This document shows, piece after piece, positions 25,176 through 39,453 of a stretch of DNA of 64,000 nucleotides (position 1 is the first letter of the stretch; each line of letters begins with the position of its first letter). The notes below the pieces were generated by a model that was not told where the DNA came from, made no database searches, and saw only the letters and a program-made list of their open reading frames with translations. This stretch comes from Pipra filicauda (Eukaryota; Chordata; Aves; Passeriformes; Pipridae). The stretch is taken from positions 868,001 to 932,000 of the forward strand of contig NW_024104292.1 of assembly GCF_003945595.2 (NCBI RefSeq), written 5' to 3'. A program made the translations under genes and the position numbers.

Positions 25176-28100
25176 AGAATGTACCAGTGCAGTTGGTGCT
25201 AAGCTTTTAACTTCTAGATATGTTTTGGCAAAGATTATTTTTGGGTTCCCCCACCCAGTGCCTCTCAGAATAGCAAAAAGAACCCACTGGTCCCTAAAGC
25301 TTTCCTACTTAATGCACTTCCTTGACCTTTTCAACTACTTTGTGCTTTTGCAAGGATATAAACCTGGATATTTTACATATCCCATGTTACTGAACTAAAT
25401 GACAAATTTGGGGTTTTGAGAGATACGAGCTTTGATGATAAATGCATTTTTTCCCCTGTATAACTTTATCTGTATTCTCTGTGCTGGGCACTCCTGAAGG
25501 AGAGATTCAGTGTGAAGAGAGGTCTTCTGACAGTTTTGCCCTTAGCAACCCTTAGAAGCACAGGAGAGGAAGAATTAAAGGAAGGAGCTGCAGTGTGCAA
25601 AGTCTGAAGAATTAACATCAGTCCCTTTTTCATATAAAGGAAGGAAAGAGTTGACTGGAGGAAGAAATCTTTCCTGTGATGCTGGTAGAGAAGCACAGAC
25701 AGTATTTGAGAGCCAGATAAGACCTCAGAAGCAGCAGAAGTGTATTAAACTGCAGAAGCTTTCTGGATTGTGATCAGTGTTCTAAAACACAGTCTAAGAA
25801 ACAGTCAACAAAATACGTTTCCCAGGGGTTGAAAAGACTTCCAGTTAGTGAGTCCTGTTCATCTGCATGTATTTGATAATCCCCATATAATGCAATTCAA
25901 AAGTGTTCTTAAGCTTAACCTTATTTTAATTAAAAAGAGCATCATGGCAGAATATTCCACATTGCATGTTTGTTGAACAGCATATACTATCTGGACAAAT
26001 GACTGAAAACTTTGCCACATGGTTTTTATTTGTTGCTATATTTCATGCCAAATTTTATTTGTTGCTGGGGTTTTTTTCTTACAAAATGAATGGGTATGAA
26101 CCTTTTGCTGAATATTTCTATCCCATGAATGTTTTTACTCATTGCGTGAAAATATATGATGCCGTGTTACCAAAACAGAAAAAAAATCAGGTTGTAGGCA
26201 TATATTGTAATGTCATCAGCATTTTTTTCCCTGTAAGAATTACATTAGATGCCAAAGGCTCGTTAAGCTTGAGGAGGGATATAGTCGCTTTCCAAAATAA
26301 ATGCTATTTATTAAAGTTTATTTCAAGTTGTCTACAGGAGAGTGAACATGCAAGCAATAGGGTATATAATGTTTTCTTTGTAACATACCTTTGGTAAATG
26401 TATTTTTAAAGGTTGGTAATCTGTTTCCTGCCTAGGAAACCAAGGAAGTCAAAGAGAAAGGGAGATTATGGACATATCTGTTATTCAGTGCTGTGTTGTT
26501 TCTCTGACTTCCATCTCCTTGCACAGTTGTAAGCTCTGCAGGAAAGGGATATGCAACTTGTGTTGAAAACTTTTAGATTTCCTGTTTCTCTGAGCAAGTA
26601 GGTTTCTGGCTGAGCAAGTTAACTTTTACTGCTGGACCATCTCTCCGTATTTTCCCTTGCCCTGGAAAATTTGTGGTCTACACTGTTCTTGCCCACCCTG
26701 CATAGTTAGCAATCCCTCCAGTCTCACAATGCCAGCAGTGTAGCGGCACCAGCTCTATACAAGTCCCTTTGAATTCTGCTGTCAGTTGTATTTCCTGTGA
26801 ATAAAGTGTTGCTGTTTTAGAATTCCAGGGAGCCCTGAATATAAACGTATCAATTATGTGTCAACACAACAGCATCTGTCGTTGAAATTGGGTATCATTT
26901 ATTTGGCATCAGCATAGCAAAGATTTGGCTGACAGCCAGAGTGAAATATTCCAGCAGAAACTGCTGCAACAGGAGCCATCTCTGAAGTAATTCTGTGAAA
27001 TTCAGGTGCTCTAACATAGTATTTTAATATATTTGTAAGACATTAGGGACCTTAAGCAAAAAGCCTTTCATGTTGCACATTCTTGCCTGCTGTTATTTCT
27101 TTTTCATGGCTAATTTTTTTTTGTTGTTCCTACTCTCTGAAGAAATACATGCAAGGTTCTAGGATGTATATATCCCACAATTTAATATCCTTTTTTGACT
27201 TTCCATGTCTTATTTCAACATAGCTTGCATAAAAATTCCAGATGAATGCAGGTGATGCCTGCTTTGGGGAAACTTTGCTTAACTATGAAAGAGGCAAGGC
27301 TTTCAAAATAGGAGCATAAGAAATTGTCCCTTTCCTTGTAGAAGATATATAGTTTACAATTTTTAATTAATAATTTAGTCTCTCTCATCCTCTTTGCTTT
27401 TTCCTAAATTTGTTCATAGATCTAAGTAAGTTTCACATTCCTAAAGATGTGAGTCAAAACAGTATTTACATAACTGAGTAAATATTTTAGAGTACCTGTG
27501 GGAAATGGGGAACTGGGATCACTTTGGTCTTATAGATGATCCTTATTATACTTGAAGGAGGGGAAGAGATAACTCTTTGATTAATGATATAGCTTGTAAT
27601 AGTTAGCTGGTTGATTCTAATACCTTTTAAAAAATGAAAACAGGAGCATCAGAATTAGAAAGACAAACTCGGGATCATGTAACGTATCCAAATGTTTACC
27701 TTGTACCTTTTTATTGACTCTGGGCTACAATCAGTCCCCAACCTTCATCAAATTAAAGTTTCTCACTTGTGTGCTAAAAACCTCCTTTCTAGGAAAGCTT
27801 TAAGAACAATACAGAGATAAGAGTAGTTGGAAGAAAATACACATTGGATTTTAAGTGCTGGAGGAAAAGCTTGTAGAATAAAGATGAACTGCTTTATTTT
27901 AAAGTTTTTAGGGGTTTTTTGTGTGTTCCTTCCTCTTACCTGAGGTTTGAAGTCCTGTGGAAGTTCAGTTTCTCTGAGAGGAGAGAGAACAATGAAAGGG
28001 AGGTTGGTCCATCTTATTGTCTGCATTTTAAATAAGTTGGTTTCTCTTTGGGCAGAAAAGAAATAGTAAATTTGGATTAGCTCTTAACTTCTTATTCTCA

Positions 28101-31100
28101 AAAGAAATCACAAATCTAGAGTTAAGTAATGAAACCTCTTTAGGAAAATCAATGTTACCTTTATCCGAGCTCAATTTATTCAAGAGGTCAGCTTTGTTGG
28201 CTGCCCTGGCATATCTTGAATTTAATGATTAACCTCTTAATGACTGTTCATCTGGTATTTTATATAAGCATAAGCCAAGGTGATAATAGAATGCTTTAGT
28301 AGAATGGTGTGTGCTATTCAGGGGACAATCTCTTTCCAAATCCTATATGCAGAATGCATCCGCCCCAGTGAAACTGAGAGAAGCCCATTAAGAAATCCGA
28401 TAAGCTGTCTGCTCTCTAGGTGAGTTAAAATCTCTGTCCAGTGTGGTAATCAGTGGTGTCTAACTGGTGGCTTATCTGGTAATGGTGCTGTCGCCTTTTA
28501 TAGAGGCGCCTTCCCTTGCAGTTCCGCCAGGCATGGGTATTCATTTCAGCCACGTACAACACTGAGTGTCGAAGTGAGACCCTGTAATAAATTTTAAAAT
28601 CCTCTTCAGAGCTGAAGCCGGCACTGTCTTGTTCTGTTGTGTCGCCCTTCGTTTCTGCAGGTTTCCTTGTGAGATCTCTCTAAGTGCTGTGTATGCGGTA
28701 GCAGGCAAGAGGAGGGAGAGTGGGCTTTCTGTGAAAGCAGCACGGAAAAGTGCAGCATTAGGTTCAAGTTTCAGCGTAATGTCAAGTACTAGTCAGTGGG
28801 CTTGCTCCAGTGGTAATTTTCTGCAGGTAAAAAAAAAAGAAACATATAGTTTTGGGAAGTAAATATCAAAAATACTTCAGAAGTAGCTTTAGTTAATGTA
28901 ATAGCCTGTAAAGTCTAAATCATTTTCCTGTTAAAATGGAGAATGTGAGGAAGAGCAATTCTAATGTCAGTAGTCCTTTATGTATTTATGTCCATAAAAT
29001 ACAGACCTGGTGTCCTTTCCATATCCATGGAAGTTCATGCCCATGGAGAGACCTGGCTGAAACCTGTGGAGCACTGCGATAGCAATTGAGACAAGTTGCC
29101 AAATGGGAACTGAACTTTTCATCAGCTCTTGCCATATGAGCATAGTCCTCTCTCTTTTGAAGGTGTCATCTGTTGGTAGTTGCTTCCCATCAGTGTTTGT
29201 TCATCTTCCTTCTTTCCTTTCACTCAAAGAGGGGGAATTTTGAATGCAGCTGTTATGATGGTTGGAATTTTTTTTAATTGTTATATGCTTTTTGTTTGTG
29301 GGTTCCAGCAAGTTAGTTAGCATTAGCCATGCTTTGTACCTTATTTTGTATTTCATTCTAAACTTGCTATTGTGAAAGATATTAATACTGTGTCATTTCT
29401 GTCTAGAGGTTTATGAAAAACTCTGACCTGTTGTTAGCATCCCCAGTTGATTGAAACTTCAGCGTACCCTCAAGGAAAGTGAGATGATACATATGGTACA
29501 GCACAGTAGATAAAAGGTTATGCTTCTCTCTTCCCTTTTTCAAAAATCTGCTTTCTGGTTGTAATTCTGGTTTCAAGTCTTGGATAATTTGTGAAAAGAA
29601 ATCTCACTGTTGGACAGAGGGGTAAGCAATGGCTGATTGCCTATATCATAGGGTGAATAAGCAGATATGATACCTCTAGCCCTTTGTAGGAAGAAGATGG
29701 TTCTGAGAATCCTTTTGGAGGTGTTGTGTATTGTCCTCTCCTTGAAATGCACAGAATGTGCTTGTTGATTCCCACAGGTTTTGGAAAGCCCATGCTATGG
29801 AGTATGGGTTCATTACACTTGGCGTTATTTAGAATATTCAGGTTTTGGACTGGTTAGTAAGAGGCTCCATGAAACCACTGCCTTGTTTTCTGTCCAGATA
29901 TTTGGTTTATTTGCCTCTCTGTGTTGATCGTCTATCCCTCTTCTTAGTCTCCCTTCTTCCTCCCAGTTCAAATTAATGGCGGTTTTCGAGGAAATGAACA
30001 TTTTCCTTTTCCTTTACACTTGCGCCAGAACATCAAAGGGCAAAATGCCACTTCTTCACTCTTAGGAGTGAAGTGTTATTTTATAGTACCCTCAGATTAA
30101 ATATTGGGGTTGCTAATCTACTTCTCGCACCGTTGTTCTTGTACTGAGGAACAGCCTGTTTGGAGCAGTGTTTGCAAAACCATTTCAGTACATCTCACTA
30201 TTACCAACTCAGTACTGCAACCTTATATAAGCCAGTCTCCATCCACTTAACTCCAGAACAACTGCGGTGATTAATATTTATATAAAAGCTTTCATGTTTC
30301 CACTGCGAAATTGTCTTACTTTGAAAAGAAAAGGTGGCTTTTTCCCTGTTGACTTCATGTGAAAAAGCTTGCAAAGGCTTTCAGCAGCACTGCAGCTGAG
30401 GCAGGCATCAGCAGAAGAACTAGGGTCATCTTTAATTCGGTATTTCACTTTGTGAAATTGCCTATTCCAAGAGAAATAAAACATTTACATGTATATTAAC
30501 CAGTGTTTGCCAGCTCTTGGAAAAAAGCCAGTTCTCTCAGGGCCAAACAAATGCTCTGAGTGAATGAGTAATAATCTGCTATTGTCACCCCTAATTTTTG
30601 GATGAGTAGATAGAGCAATGTTTGCCATTTTAAGTTGTCCTATTCGCATGAAAGACTGGAAATCACAACTAGCTATCAGCTTGGATTATCGATAGCATGT
30701 CTTTTTATAGCTGATTTACTCAGTATAGCTGTTGCAAAAGTTCAAAACCTCCCCACATGATAAAAAGTAATTGTGGAAGCCAATGAGAATACATGAAGGT
30801 TGCAGAGGTTTTGGGACACTAATTTGGAAGCTACAGCCAGAGGCTGAAAGATACATGGCATATCCTCTTTATAAATGACATGTCAGGTCTCTCTGTGCCT
30901 CGTTTATTTTCTGAGGAAATTTGTATCGTCATCTCGCTTGTAATAGAAAATTAAAAATCTATGGATTCTCAAGATAATGGCTGTATTGAGCTTTTGTTGT
31001 TGATAGATAAGTAAGAGGGGGGGCATAATCCTGAGTACCTTACAATGACATTTTTCTGTGTCTCTGAGCCTTTCCATTTGCTTAATCTTCCAACAAGTGC

Positions 31101-32286
31101 AGTTAAAAACAGTTTTGAAAACTTTGTTTTACACATTTATGAACATTCTTTTGTCATGAAGTTAACAGCCATCTTGGCACAACTGGGGTGAATAAAAATA
31201 GCAATGAGAAAAATGGGTGTTTTTAAAGGGAACACTTAAAATCCTACCCTATGAAACCCGTATTAAATACTGCAGAGAGGCACACAGCCCCTCTGGAGTA
31301 GGAGTTTAAGGGAATGAGAGTCAGTCTTGAGATTAAATTGTCCACAGAGTGTCCTGTGAAGTCTTCCATGAGATCTCCTGACTGGCTGTGGAGGAGTGTG
31401 CTATATCACACCTAAATACGTATGTAGGAGATGGGTGAGAAGTAGAAACCTCAGCTGTCAGCCACTAAACAAAGAAACACAGTAAAGAGGTGAGGCTGAT
31501 CATTGATGTCTGTCTTCTCTGATGGATGGACTCTTCCACTTCTTTCAGTCTTTATTTCACTTCCATACAACTTTTCTCCCATGCACTGGTTTGTCTTTCT
31601 TTTCATTTTCCTGCTTGCATGCTGAGGGGGCTTTCCTGTGCTTTCGGTCTGGACTTAATATTGTCTTGCTCACCTACTTACACTGCATCATAACTTTCTT
31701 TTTTCCTTTCCCCCCTCCCTCATTAAACTTCCTGTCATCTTGTTAAATGAAATAACAGCAAGAGCAGTTGGTGTTGATGTTGTAGATACCAGGATGTCCA
31801 CAGCCCAGAGTGCAGCCATTAATACTCTGTCTGTAAGCTGTGGAAGGCTGACTCTGAAGAGATGCCTAAGGACATGATTCCTCAGCCCCTCTGAAAGGTC
31901 AGACGTAGGACTTAACTTCTGTACTGTGCAGCCTTAGCTGTCACTTGGTGTTCACAAGCACTTTGATAAGATTAAAAACTAATATGTCCCTGTTTTGAGA
32001 GAAGGTCAAATAATACATGATTCAAACTCTACATTCAAACCCTGCATCACGGGCAGGAACCTTTAAACACCTGTTCCCTGCACACGCACAGTTCCCAAAA
32101 CCATCCATGGGCCCCAGTGCTGACTTGACTTCCACTGTTAGGGGTTCAGGGAACAACTGAATACTCCAGTAAAATAATATATAATAATACACATATCAAA
32201 TGTGGCTGATATAAACAATGAAGTAAAATGAGTCGTATTTTTAAGAGCTGGTCAGCAGCATCTTAATAAAAATGAGGGGGTGGGAG

Positions 32287-32452
32287 GAGAACTAACTGTA
32301 CCACAACACAAACAAAACCCCCACATTAAAGACAAAATAAACCCCCAACTCCCCCAAAACCCAACCCACAAAAACAAAAAAAAACCCACCCCAAACCAAA
32401 CGTAGGAAACCAACACCCCAAAAGAAACAACCCCACAACCAACCTACCCAGC
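32287..32452. repeat. A/C-rich low-complexity tract
   Basis: About 165 bases almost free of G and T on the + strand, with aacccc and caaaac-like units. It is the same kind of tract as 25,086-25,175 in the opposite orientation. It includes a G-quadruplex-forming arrangement on the minus strand (32,342-32,367). Confidence 0.8.
32342..32367 (-). other. Canonical G-quadruplex motif on the minus strand
   Basis: On the + strand, C-runs at 32,342-32,346, 32,351-32,355, 32,360-32,362 and 32,365-32,367 are spaced by 4, 4 and 2 bases. The complementary strand therefore has four G-runs with short loops. That strand is the template for SMCO4 transcription. Confidence 0.65.
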
Positions 32453-35381
32453 AGCTTGGAGCAATGTTTCTTGAAATTGCTCTAAAATATGAAACTATTA
32501 AGATTAATCTGAATCAATCTATACAGAGTAAGATAGATGTGTGCCTAGATCTCAGCAGCAGCAGGTGCTTGCAGTATTATAAATAGAAAGCAATACAAAT
32601 TGAGGTGCTTATTAAATTTGCCTTTATGATGCTTTGAAGAATTGCCATAGAACAGAAAAGAAAAATTACTAGAGGCTCTGGATTAGAAGAATGACTTAAA
32701 TAACTGTGCTGCCAAAGGAAACAGAACATAAACTAGAATAAGTGATAGACTTGTTCAGAAAAGGTTATCTAACAGCAATTTGTCTCTAACATGGAGAGGT
32801 TGGCCAAGAGCTTTGGAGGTTGAGATTGAACAGAGGAGGGCTTAATTTTTTTTGTCAATTTTAATACGGTATTGAGTTTTAATATATCTTCCAGGAGATT
32901 GCACTGTAATCCTTTGTAGCACTTACGTTTCTCAAGTTTTTCCTTAGTTCCCTTTTCTCCTTCCCCCAGCTGACAAAACCTGATTCTTTGCCGTGTTTGT
33001 GAAATGGACTCGTTCGGAATTTTTGTTGACTTTCGGATAAGGCCACGATGAGGATCCTGTATGTTGTCCAGCATTTTCTAAAATTCTTGAAATACTGTAG
33101 GGCCTCTGCAGAGAAGTGGCTGAGCGGAGCGGCTAACAAATCGTCAAGTAAACCAGATTAGAGCAGAAGGCTCAACTGGCAGACTAATAAAAATAGATCA
33201 AAATCTGCAATGTTTTTTTCTTTAATGAGATACTCAAATTGATTTCATTTGGCAGGGAGTATACCAGGAAATCTTAGTGTGGGAAAATCAGTGCTTTGGG
33301 GAGCAGTGAATTGCCCCATGTGAGATCTACGATACTACTTTTTAATAGCAAAACACAGGCGTGCTTGCTGGTGGAGACAAGGTCTGCAATGGCACAGTGT
33401 TGCTCCTGCACCTTTCTCATCTGGCTGCTGTCTTGGAAAATGGCTGGCATAGAAACAGTGAGGACATCCAGGTTAGAAGTGGTGATAGCACATGTGCACA
33501 TGCAGAACAAGTGAGTCATTATCGCAGAGTGAAGGGGGAAAGGGGACACAACAGGACTCCTGGCAAACATACCCAGATCTCCTTGGCACTGCACACATGG
33601 GCTTACATGAGCTAAAGTGGCTGTTGTGCCACACTAAGCATTTAATATATTTTACCTGTGGTTAGGAAATCGCTTGCATCCATGTGCTTATGAGTTGCAG
33701 GAAAAAGACAACCTAGCCAATGCACGAGCACCTCTACCTTTGGAAAAATTCAGCAGGGAATGAAGCTGGTATCTTGAATTAATCTTACTGGGTTACTGGA
33801 GTATTATGTATCATTGGTGAGTCTCTGAGAGCACTGTGAATATAGCAGATTGCTTTAAAAACAACCCGAGTGGAAAAGAAGGCTGTACAGGACTAAATGA
33901 GAAGGGTCAATGTGAATACTGTTGCATAGGGGGAGGTCACGTTTTGGTCTTGGTAAGTGCTATAAGAGGAGGTCCCTTGTAGTTTACAGTGGTTGAACTG
34001 TGGTACTGATCGGTAGCTGTTTGCTGAATGTTGCAGAGGAACTTCGGAGACATCCTTCTCTGACTACCTGGGCTTGCTTGTAATGGACTTTGTTACACAC
34101 ACGGCTCCACATCATTTTGCTTCTGAGTTTTTGAGCTGGTGGAAAGTCTTGGCAGTAGAGGTGTAAATAAGAGTACATAAATAGGTGGTGCAAAGGCCAG
34201 TGTTGCAGAACTGATGAGGCAAAATAGGATTATGTTTAGAGGGTGGCTTTGCTGTATTTGGTTAGACTGTGCAAAACCTTTTTCTTTTCGTCTGTAATTT
34301 TATTAAGTCTTAATTAAAATTTCTGCATTTAAATTAGTTTACATTAATGTCACAGTCTTATTACGTGTATATTGACAGACACTAACAAGGATTTGATCAG
34401 CCTAATCCAGCTGTATGTAATTATGTGCCTTCTCCTTAAATAATTGCAAAAAATCTATCAATCATGGTAGGAAAGCCAACTGCTTCATTATAATGTGGGA
34501 TTATTTAGTGAAATGTAATAAGACTTCAGGTTTAAGCTGGGGAGTAAACAGAATGAGATTTTACTGAGACCAGTAATAGGAAGAGAAAATTCCCCACCCA
34601 TCCTGTGTTGCAAGTCTCAGTTCTTATCTTCCCTTCCCCCCCCCAAAAAAAAGGTGTCCTGATTGCATCGTTGTCACACTGATGTTGAGAACATTTCTGT
34701 AATTTGAAAGGAATTTGGGAAAGATGAAGATTCCTGGCTGCCAGAGAAGAAGTCTAGCCTAAACCTATGGTGCTGTTCTAATGTAATGTATTCATTGATA
34801 ACTTGATTACCCAGATCAAATGAGAGCATGCAGAAAGCCACTGAGGTGGGAATGAAAGCCAAGCACTGCATAAGCTCTAAAACATCTGCCCTGCTTGGAA
34901 AACAAGTAAGGAAGGGAGTAACACAGGCATCCACTTCATCAATTGTATTTGGGTCGATTTTTGTGTGATTTAGTTACGTTCTAGTGCCATACAGTCCTTC
35001 CCTGGCACATGTACAAGCAGGGAGAGACAGGCATTTTGCCAGCAGTCTTTCCTCAGCCTCCTACTTGAAAACCATCCACGCCAAAAAAAGGTTGAAAAAC
35101 CAGAACTTCAGACAAGCCCTGAAGGGGGTGAGTTTTGAGATCTGAACCCTTTGTCGAGCGTGCTCCAGCATTGCATCTAGCTTGCTTTAAAACTGTGAAT
35201 ACCTCCAAGTTACTGCATAAAATAAAATAAGCGCAGTTGTTGGTGCAGTGCTGTCCATTTTCCCCTGCAGGACTGTCTCAGGAGTATTTCAGGAGCCCAG
35301 GTACATGTACTTTTGCTTATACCTATGGCAGAAAGTTCTGTGTCTTGAGCTAGAAGAGCAAGATTTCCCTTTGTGCCTTCT

Positions 35382-35440
35382 GAAGAAACAAACTGTTTCT
35401 TCAACAAGAAGAAACAAACTATTTGTTTCACAAATAGTTT
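35382..35440. repeat. Direct repeat plus two adjacent perfect hairpins
   Basis: The 13-mer gaagaaacaaact occurs at 35,382-35,394 and 35,408-35,420. The first copy forms an 8-bp stem (35,382-35,389 with 35,395-35,402, 5-base loop). The end of the second copy forms a perfect 10-bp stem (35,416-35,425 with 35,431-35,440, loop tttca). It lies in the SMCO4 intron and no known element was recognised. Confidence 0.7.
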
Positions 35441-38400
35441 TGAGTCCATCATACACAGATTGTCATGTGGTCAGAAAGTATACATATCTGCATGTTGCCC
35501 TGGTGTCTTGGGACTGTTCTTTCAGCTTTTCTCTCGGTCACTCTCCATTGTCCCCCTCTCCGGTGCACACACGCGTGTGTACACGCACAGCCCCTGCCGC
35601 CCCAGGCTCAGCCCTTGCCTTTGTGGGTTTTGTGGTTTTAGATTTAACATTCCATTCTTGGTGTGGGCATGGATTTTCTGCCTGCCAGTCTTTACCCTGG
35701 ACTGAATTTTCAGTGCCAGAGCTTTAATGATAGTAGAATTATAATGAAAAGCAGTGACAGTCCCTCAGCTCTCCTGTTTGCATTACAAAACTGTAACATC
35801 AGGCTTCGGACTGACTGGCGTTCTGCCCAGCGCATGCCTCAGGGATCTGTTTCCAACACCTTTATAGCGATGCTGTCTCACAGAGTGACTGTGTTGGGAA
35901 GCTCGTAGTTTGAACAGGAAAAGTATCAGCCAGACCTCATGCTGGATTGTAAGAAAAGTGTGTTTCCCATCTAGGTTGTCATCATCTCAGAAGATGAGCG
36001 CTGCTACCTTCTGGTGACAGTTCAGCTTGAGGTGTGACTTAGCAGCGACAGTTGAAGGTCTCAGTGGGCTGGCACAGTTATACTGGAGAACAGGAACATG
36101 GTTTTCACACCAGATTCCTGATGCTGCCCCTTCTTGCAGCTGCAACATTCTTGGGATTGGTCTAGGAAACCAGCACTTCGATTTTGAGGAACTCTGACAC
36201 CAGTGACTAGTTTATTTTTATTATTTATTTAATGTAGCTATTCAGAAACTGACTGAATTTCCGTAAATACTCTGGAAAGAGAAATGTTTTGCATCCAAAG
36301 GAACACTGTCAGAAGCAGCTGAGAAAATTACTTTTTAAGAAACCAACTGAGCAAACACATAATATCAAGTCACCTGCTAGGTGTTGTGGTTTGCTGCATT
36401 TATGCACAAGATCATCTGTAGCCGTAGAGATGGAGAATGGCAAGCTCTTCTTGTATAGCCTCCCCAATGAATCAAATTTATGCAGTGGCAGAAATTACAT
36501 GTTTGTTTTTCTTGTGTTTTCAGTAAACATCAGTTGTATTTCTTCATTGGACTGCCTGTTGCAAAAGTTGTCTTGATGCTGGTTCTTTATCTACAAAGAA
36601 AAATACGGGTTATTTATCCACCTGTTCATGGAGCAAAATGACTTCTCTTTTTATTTATTTTGTTTTAATTGAATTCTGCTCTGTTTCTTTGCTGTGTTCA
36701 GGACAGATAGGATTGCACTGCAATGCCATATGTGCCAAAACCACCGTCACCTCGCCTCTGTTTAACAAGGCCTTCCCAAATGCAAAGATCCAGAGCTTTT
36801 TGTTTCTAATAGAGATTGCTTGCTATACCCAAGTCCTTAGAATTGTGAAAATCATATTGAAATAGCTTTCTGCTTTGGCGGCCTTGCTCTCCCTGACTCT
36901 CTGGCAGCATTCACTGCTGGCTTTCATTTTCCAAATGCTGTGAGTAGTTTGGAGACTCTCAAAGCTACATTTACAGTAAATGTGATGTTGCAGTAACGAC
37001 AGGTCAATTCAGATTTAGAAAAAAAGCCACCAACTCTCACTGAAAAATAATGTCAAACTGACTTCAAACAGAATCTTAATAGTTCCATATTGTTATGTGT
37101 GTAATTAAAAGCTTTTACCCTTGAAAACAGGGTTCTTTTGATTTGCTAATTGTAATTCCTCGCTACAGTCAAATAGACTGAGGTAAATTTATGTGGTATT
37201 AAGAATTGGCCTCATGCTGTAACATGAAAATCCATTTTTCACAGAGCAAAAAATTTCTCTTAACGCTTTTCTTCATTTTTAGCAGACTCTGAAATCGTGA
37301 CAGTGTCACTGAAACAGAAGATCTCAAATTTAGCATTGCAAGCATTATCTTCAGCTATGCATCAATTCTGCTGTGCAGTTTCAGTCTAAAAGGAATGGAA
37401 GACCCAGAGCATTTGACCATGCAGAAGCAAAAGTTATTTGTGTGGCTGTTGTTGCAGTTGTTGTTTGTTTTGTTATGGAATGGCTTGCACAAATTAAAAG
37501 TTGTGGGTTTTTTAAATTGGTGATAATTTCTCTTCTTTAGTGATTGCACAGAACTGTGTTTCACTACCAAAAGAAGCTGTCCTGTAGCTGTAGGAATATT
37601 CACCTAATCATGGGACTGCTTTTGTGTTGCTCAAAGTGGTTTGACTGGGAAGGCATGGAGGAGAGATGGAGGATGAGACTAGGATTGAAGTGTTTTGTTA
37701 ATGCTCTGGGCAGGCTTGCCCTTTATGGTTCAGCTCTCTTAGTCAAATTGGCAAATCTCTACTTCTAGTCTTTGTCACCCACACAAGTGATTACACAGAA
37801 CCAGTCAAATAATGAAGATTTTTTAAACTATAATTTTACATTTAGTGTTTAAAATTAAGTGTCATAACTGGGCTTGAATATGATGGAAATCGTGATGGAC
37901 AACCTCTGCTGCAGTTGCCTAAAACTGTTACAATCAAGCTTTTTTGCTTTTTTTCCCTCTAGAACCCCTGCATAGAGCCAGTTTGGCGAGGCACTGGGTA
38001 CCTAATGTGTCTGATTCAAACACAGGGGCAGGTTTAGCTTCTGTCTCTGCTTGGGAGTTGGGTGTGAACTGGTCCAAGTGCCCCCTGCAAATCCTACCCA
38101 GGTAATAGCCACACAAAGTAATGAATGTGTTCTTCAGAGATGATGTCAGGATTGTTATACTTCTGACACCTGCCAAAACTTAAACTAAGTTTATTCCTGC
38201 AATGACCAGATTCTTAGAGTTGCAGGAAAAAAAATTCCTCATCCAAAATGTGGTATGTCACCTTGAGGTAAAATCAATTATGGAGTAATGATTAAAAAAA
38301 TAAATCTGGGTTCCATGGGGTAGCCTAAAATAAGACTTGTCCTTCATTAAATTCGTTCGTGTAAGGTGCAGTTCAGTCATTCACTAAAACCCAAACCATT

Positions 38401-39420
38401 TGCCTGGTTTCAAAGGTAGGAAATAACATGTCTCTGTTGCTTAGACCCCACTTTAATTAAAGCTAGAAGTAAGAGTGATATTACTTCAGTTAATTTGTTG
38501 ATTGTCAGATTGATTATTTGAATTTCAAGTTGTTTTGCTGTTCCAGAAATGTTACAGCATCGGTTTCAGGATCATGAAGCCAGGTTGATCCAAATTGGTT
38601 TGCAAACACTTGTAATTTTGGATTTGGGGAAAAACTAGTCAGTTTAAAACACACGGCTAATATGTTCATACTGTAAGGTTGGTGATAGTAAGTTCTTTAG
38701 ACATTTTGAGATGTGCAGTTACACCAAGTGCAGGTAAACAAAACCTTTTGTGCGTGTGTTGCATTTACAATGATCTCCAGGTTTGCGATACTCCACGAGC
38801 ACTGGTGTAGCCAGAGTCAAGATGCCTTTCGAGGCTCACAGGAATAGCCATGTGTGGCATGAGGAGCCTTTAATTGCAGATTACTAAGGGTCAGAGTTAA
38901 TTTTACCAAAAAAAGGAGATGACAGACTGCCATACATTCTGATTGGAAGATTGTTGACGTGTTTTGAAGGATACAAGTTTCACTTGTTGAAGGATACTAC
39001 AGGTTCCACTACAACCTTCTAGTACAAAATTATCCCTGCTTAGCCACAGCTGATTTGCTCTAAGATGCTGGCAAACGCTTCAGCATTGCTATGATTGACT
39101 TCAGTGAGTCCAACTGATTCATGCTTTTGGGTTTTGATATTAGCTCTGCAAAAACAGTTTAGAGTAACTTAACCCAGAAGATAGAATGAAGAGCACTTTT
39201 GTATATAAAAAGCAATGTGAATGATGGGCAAGGAGGAGTGTAATTTCTCTACCAGGCAAGACAGACTACTAAATTTGTGGATTTTTATTATCTTGCAGAA
39301 TGATGTCTTTAGGTTTCTCTTCAGTAGCTTGAACTTTTTAATGTTTTGTTCTGCTTGAAGCCTTAGTTTTTCAGTGTGAAGCTGGGGTAGGCTCTGTGAA
39401 ATGGGTGTTTCAAACAACTA

Positions 39421-39453
39421 TACCAAGTCAACACTCATTTTCTTGACTTGGTA
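39421..39453. repeat. Perfect 11-bp inverted repeat
   Basis: taccaagtcaa (39,421-39,431) pairs exactly with ttgacttggta (39,443-39,453) around an 11-base loop. It lies in the SMCO4 intron. Confidence 0.8.

Noticed and set aside
25966..26397. 143-codon open frame on the + strand inside the SMCO4 intron
   Set aside because: The longest frame in the AT-rich part, but with no recognisable family, AT-biased residues (F, Y, I, K), and no splice or polyA context. A chance frame is the simplest explanation.
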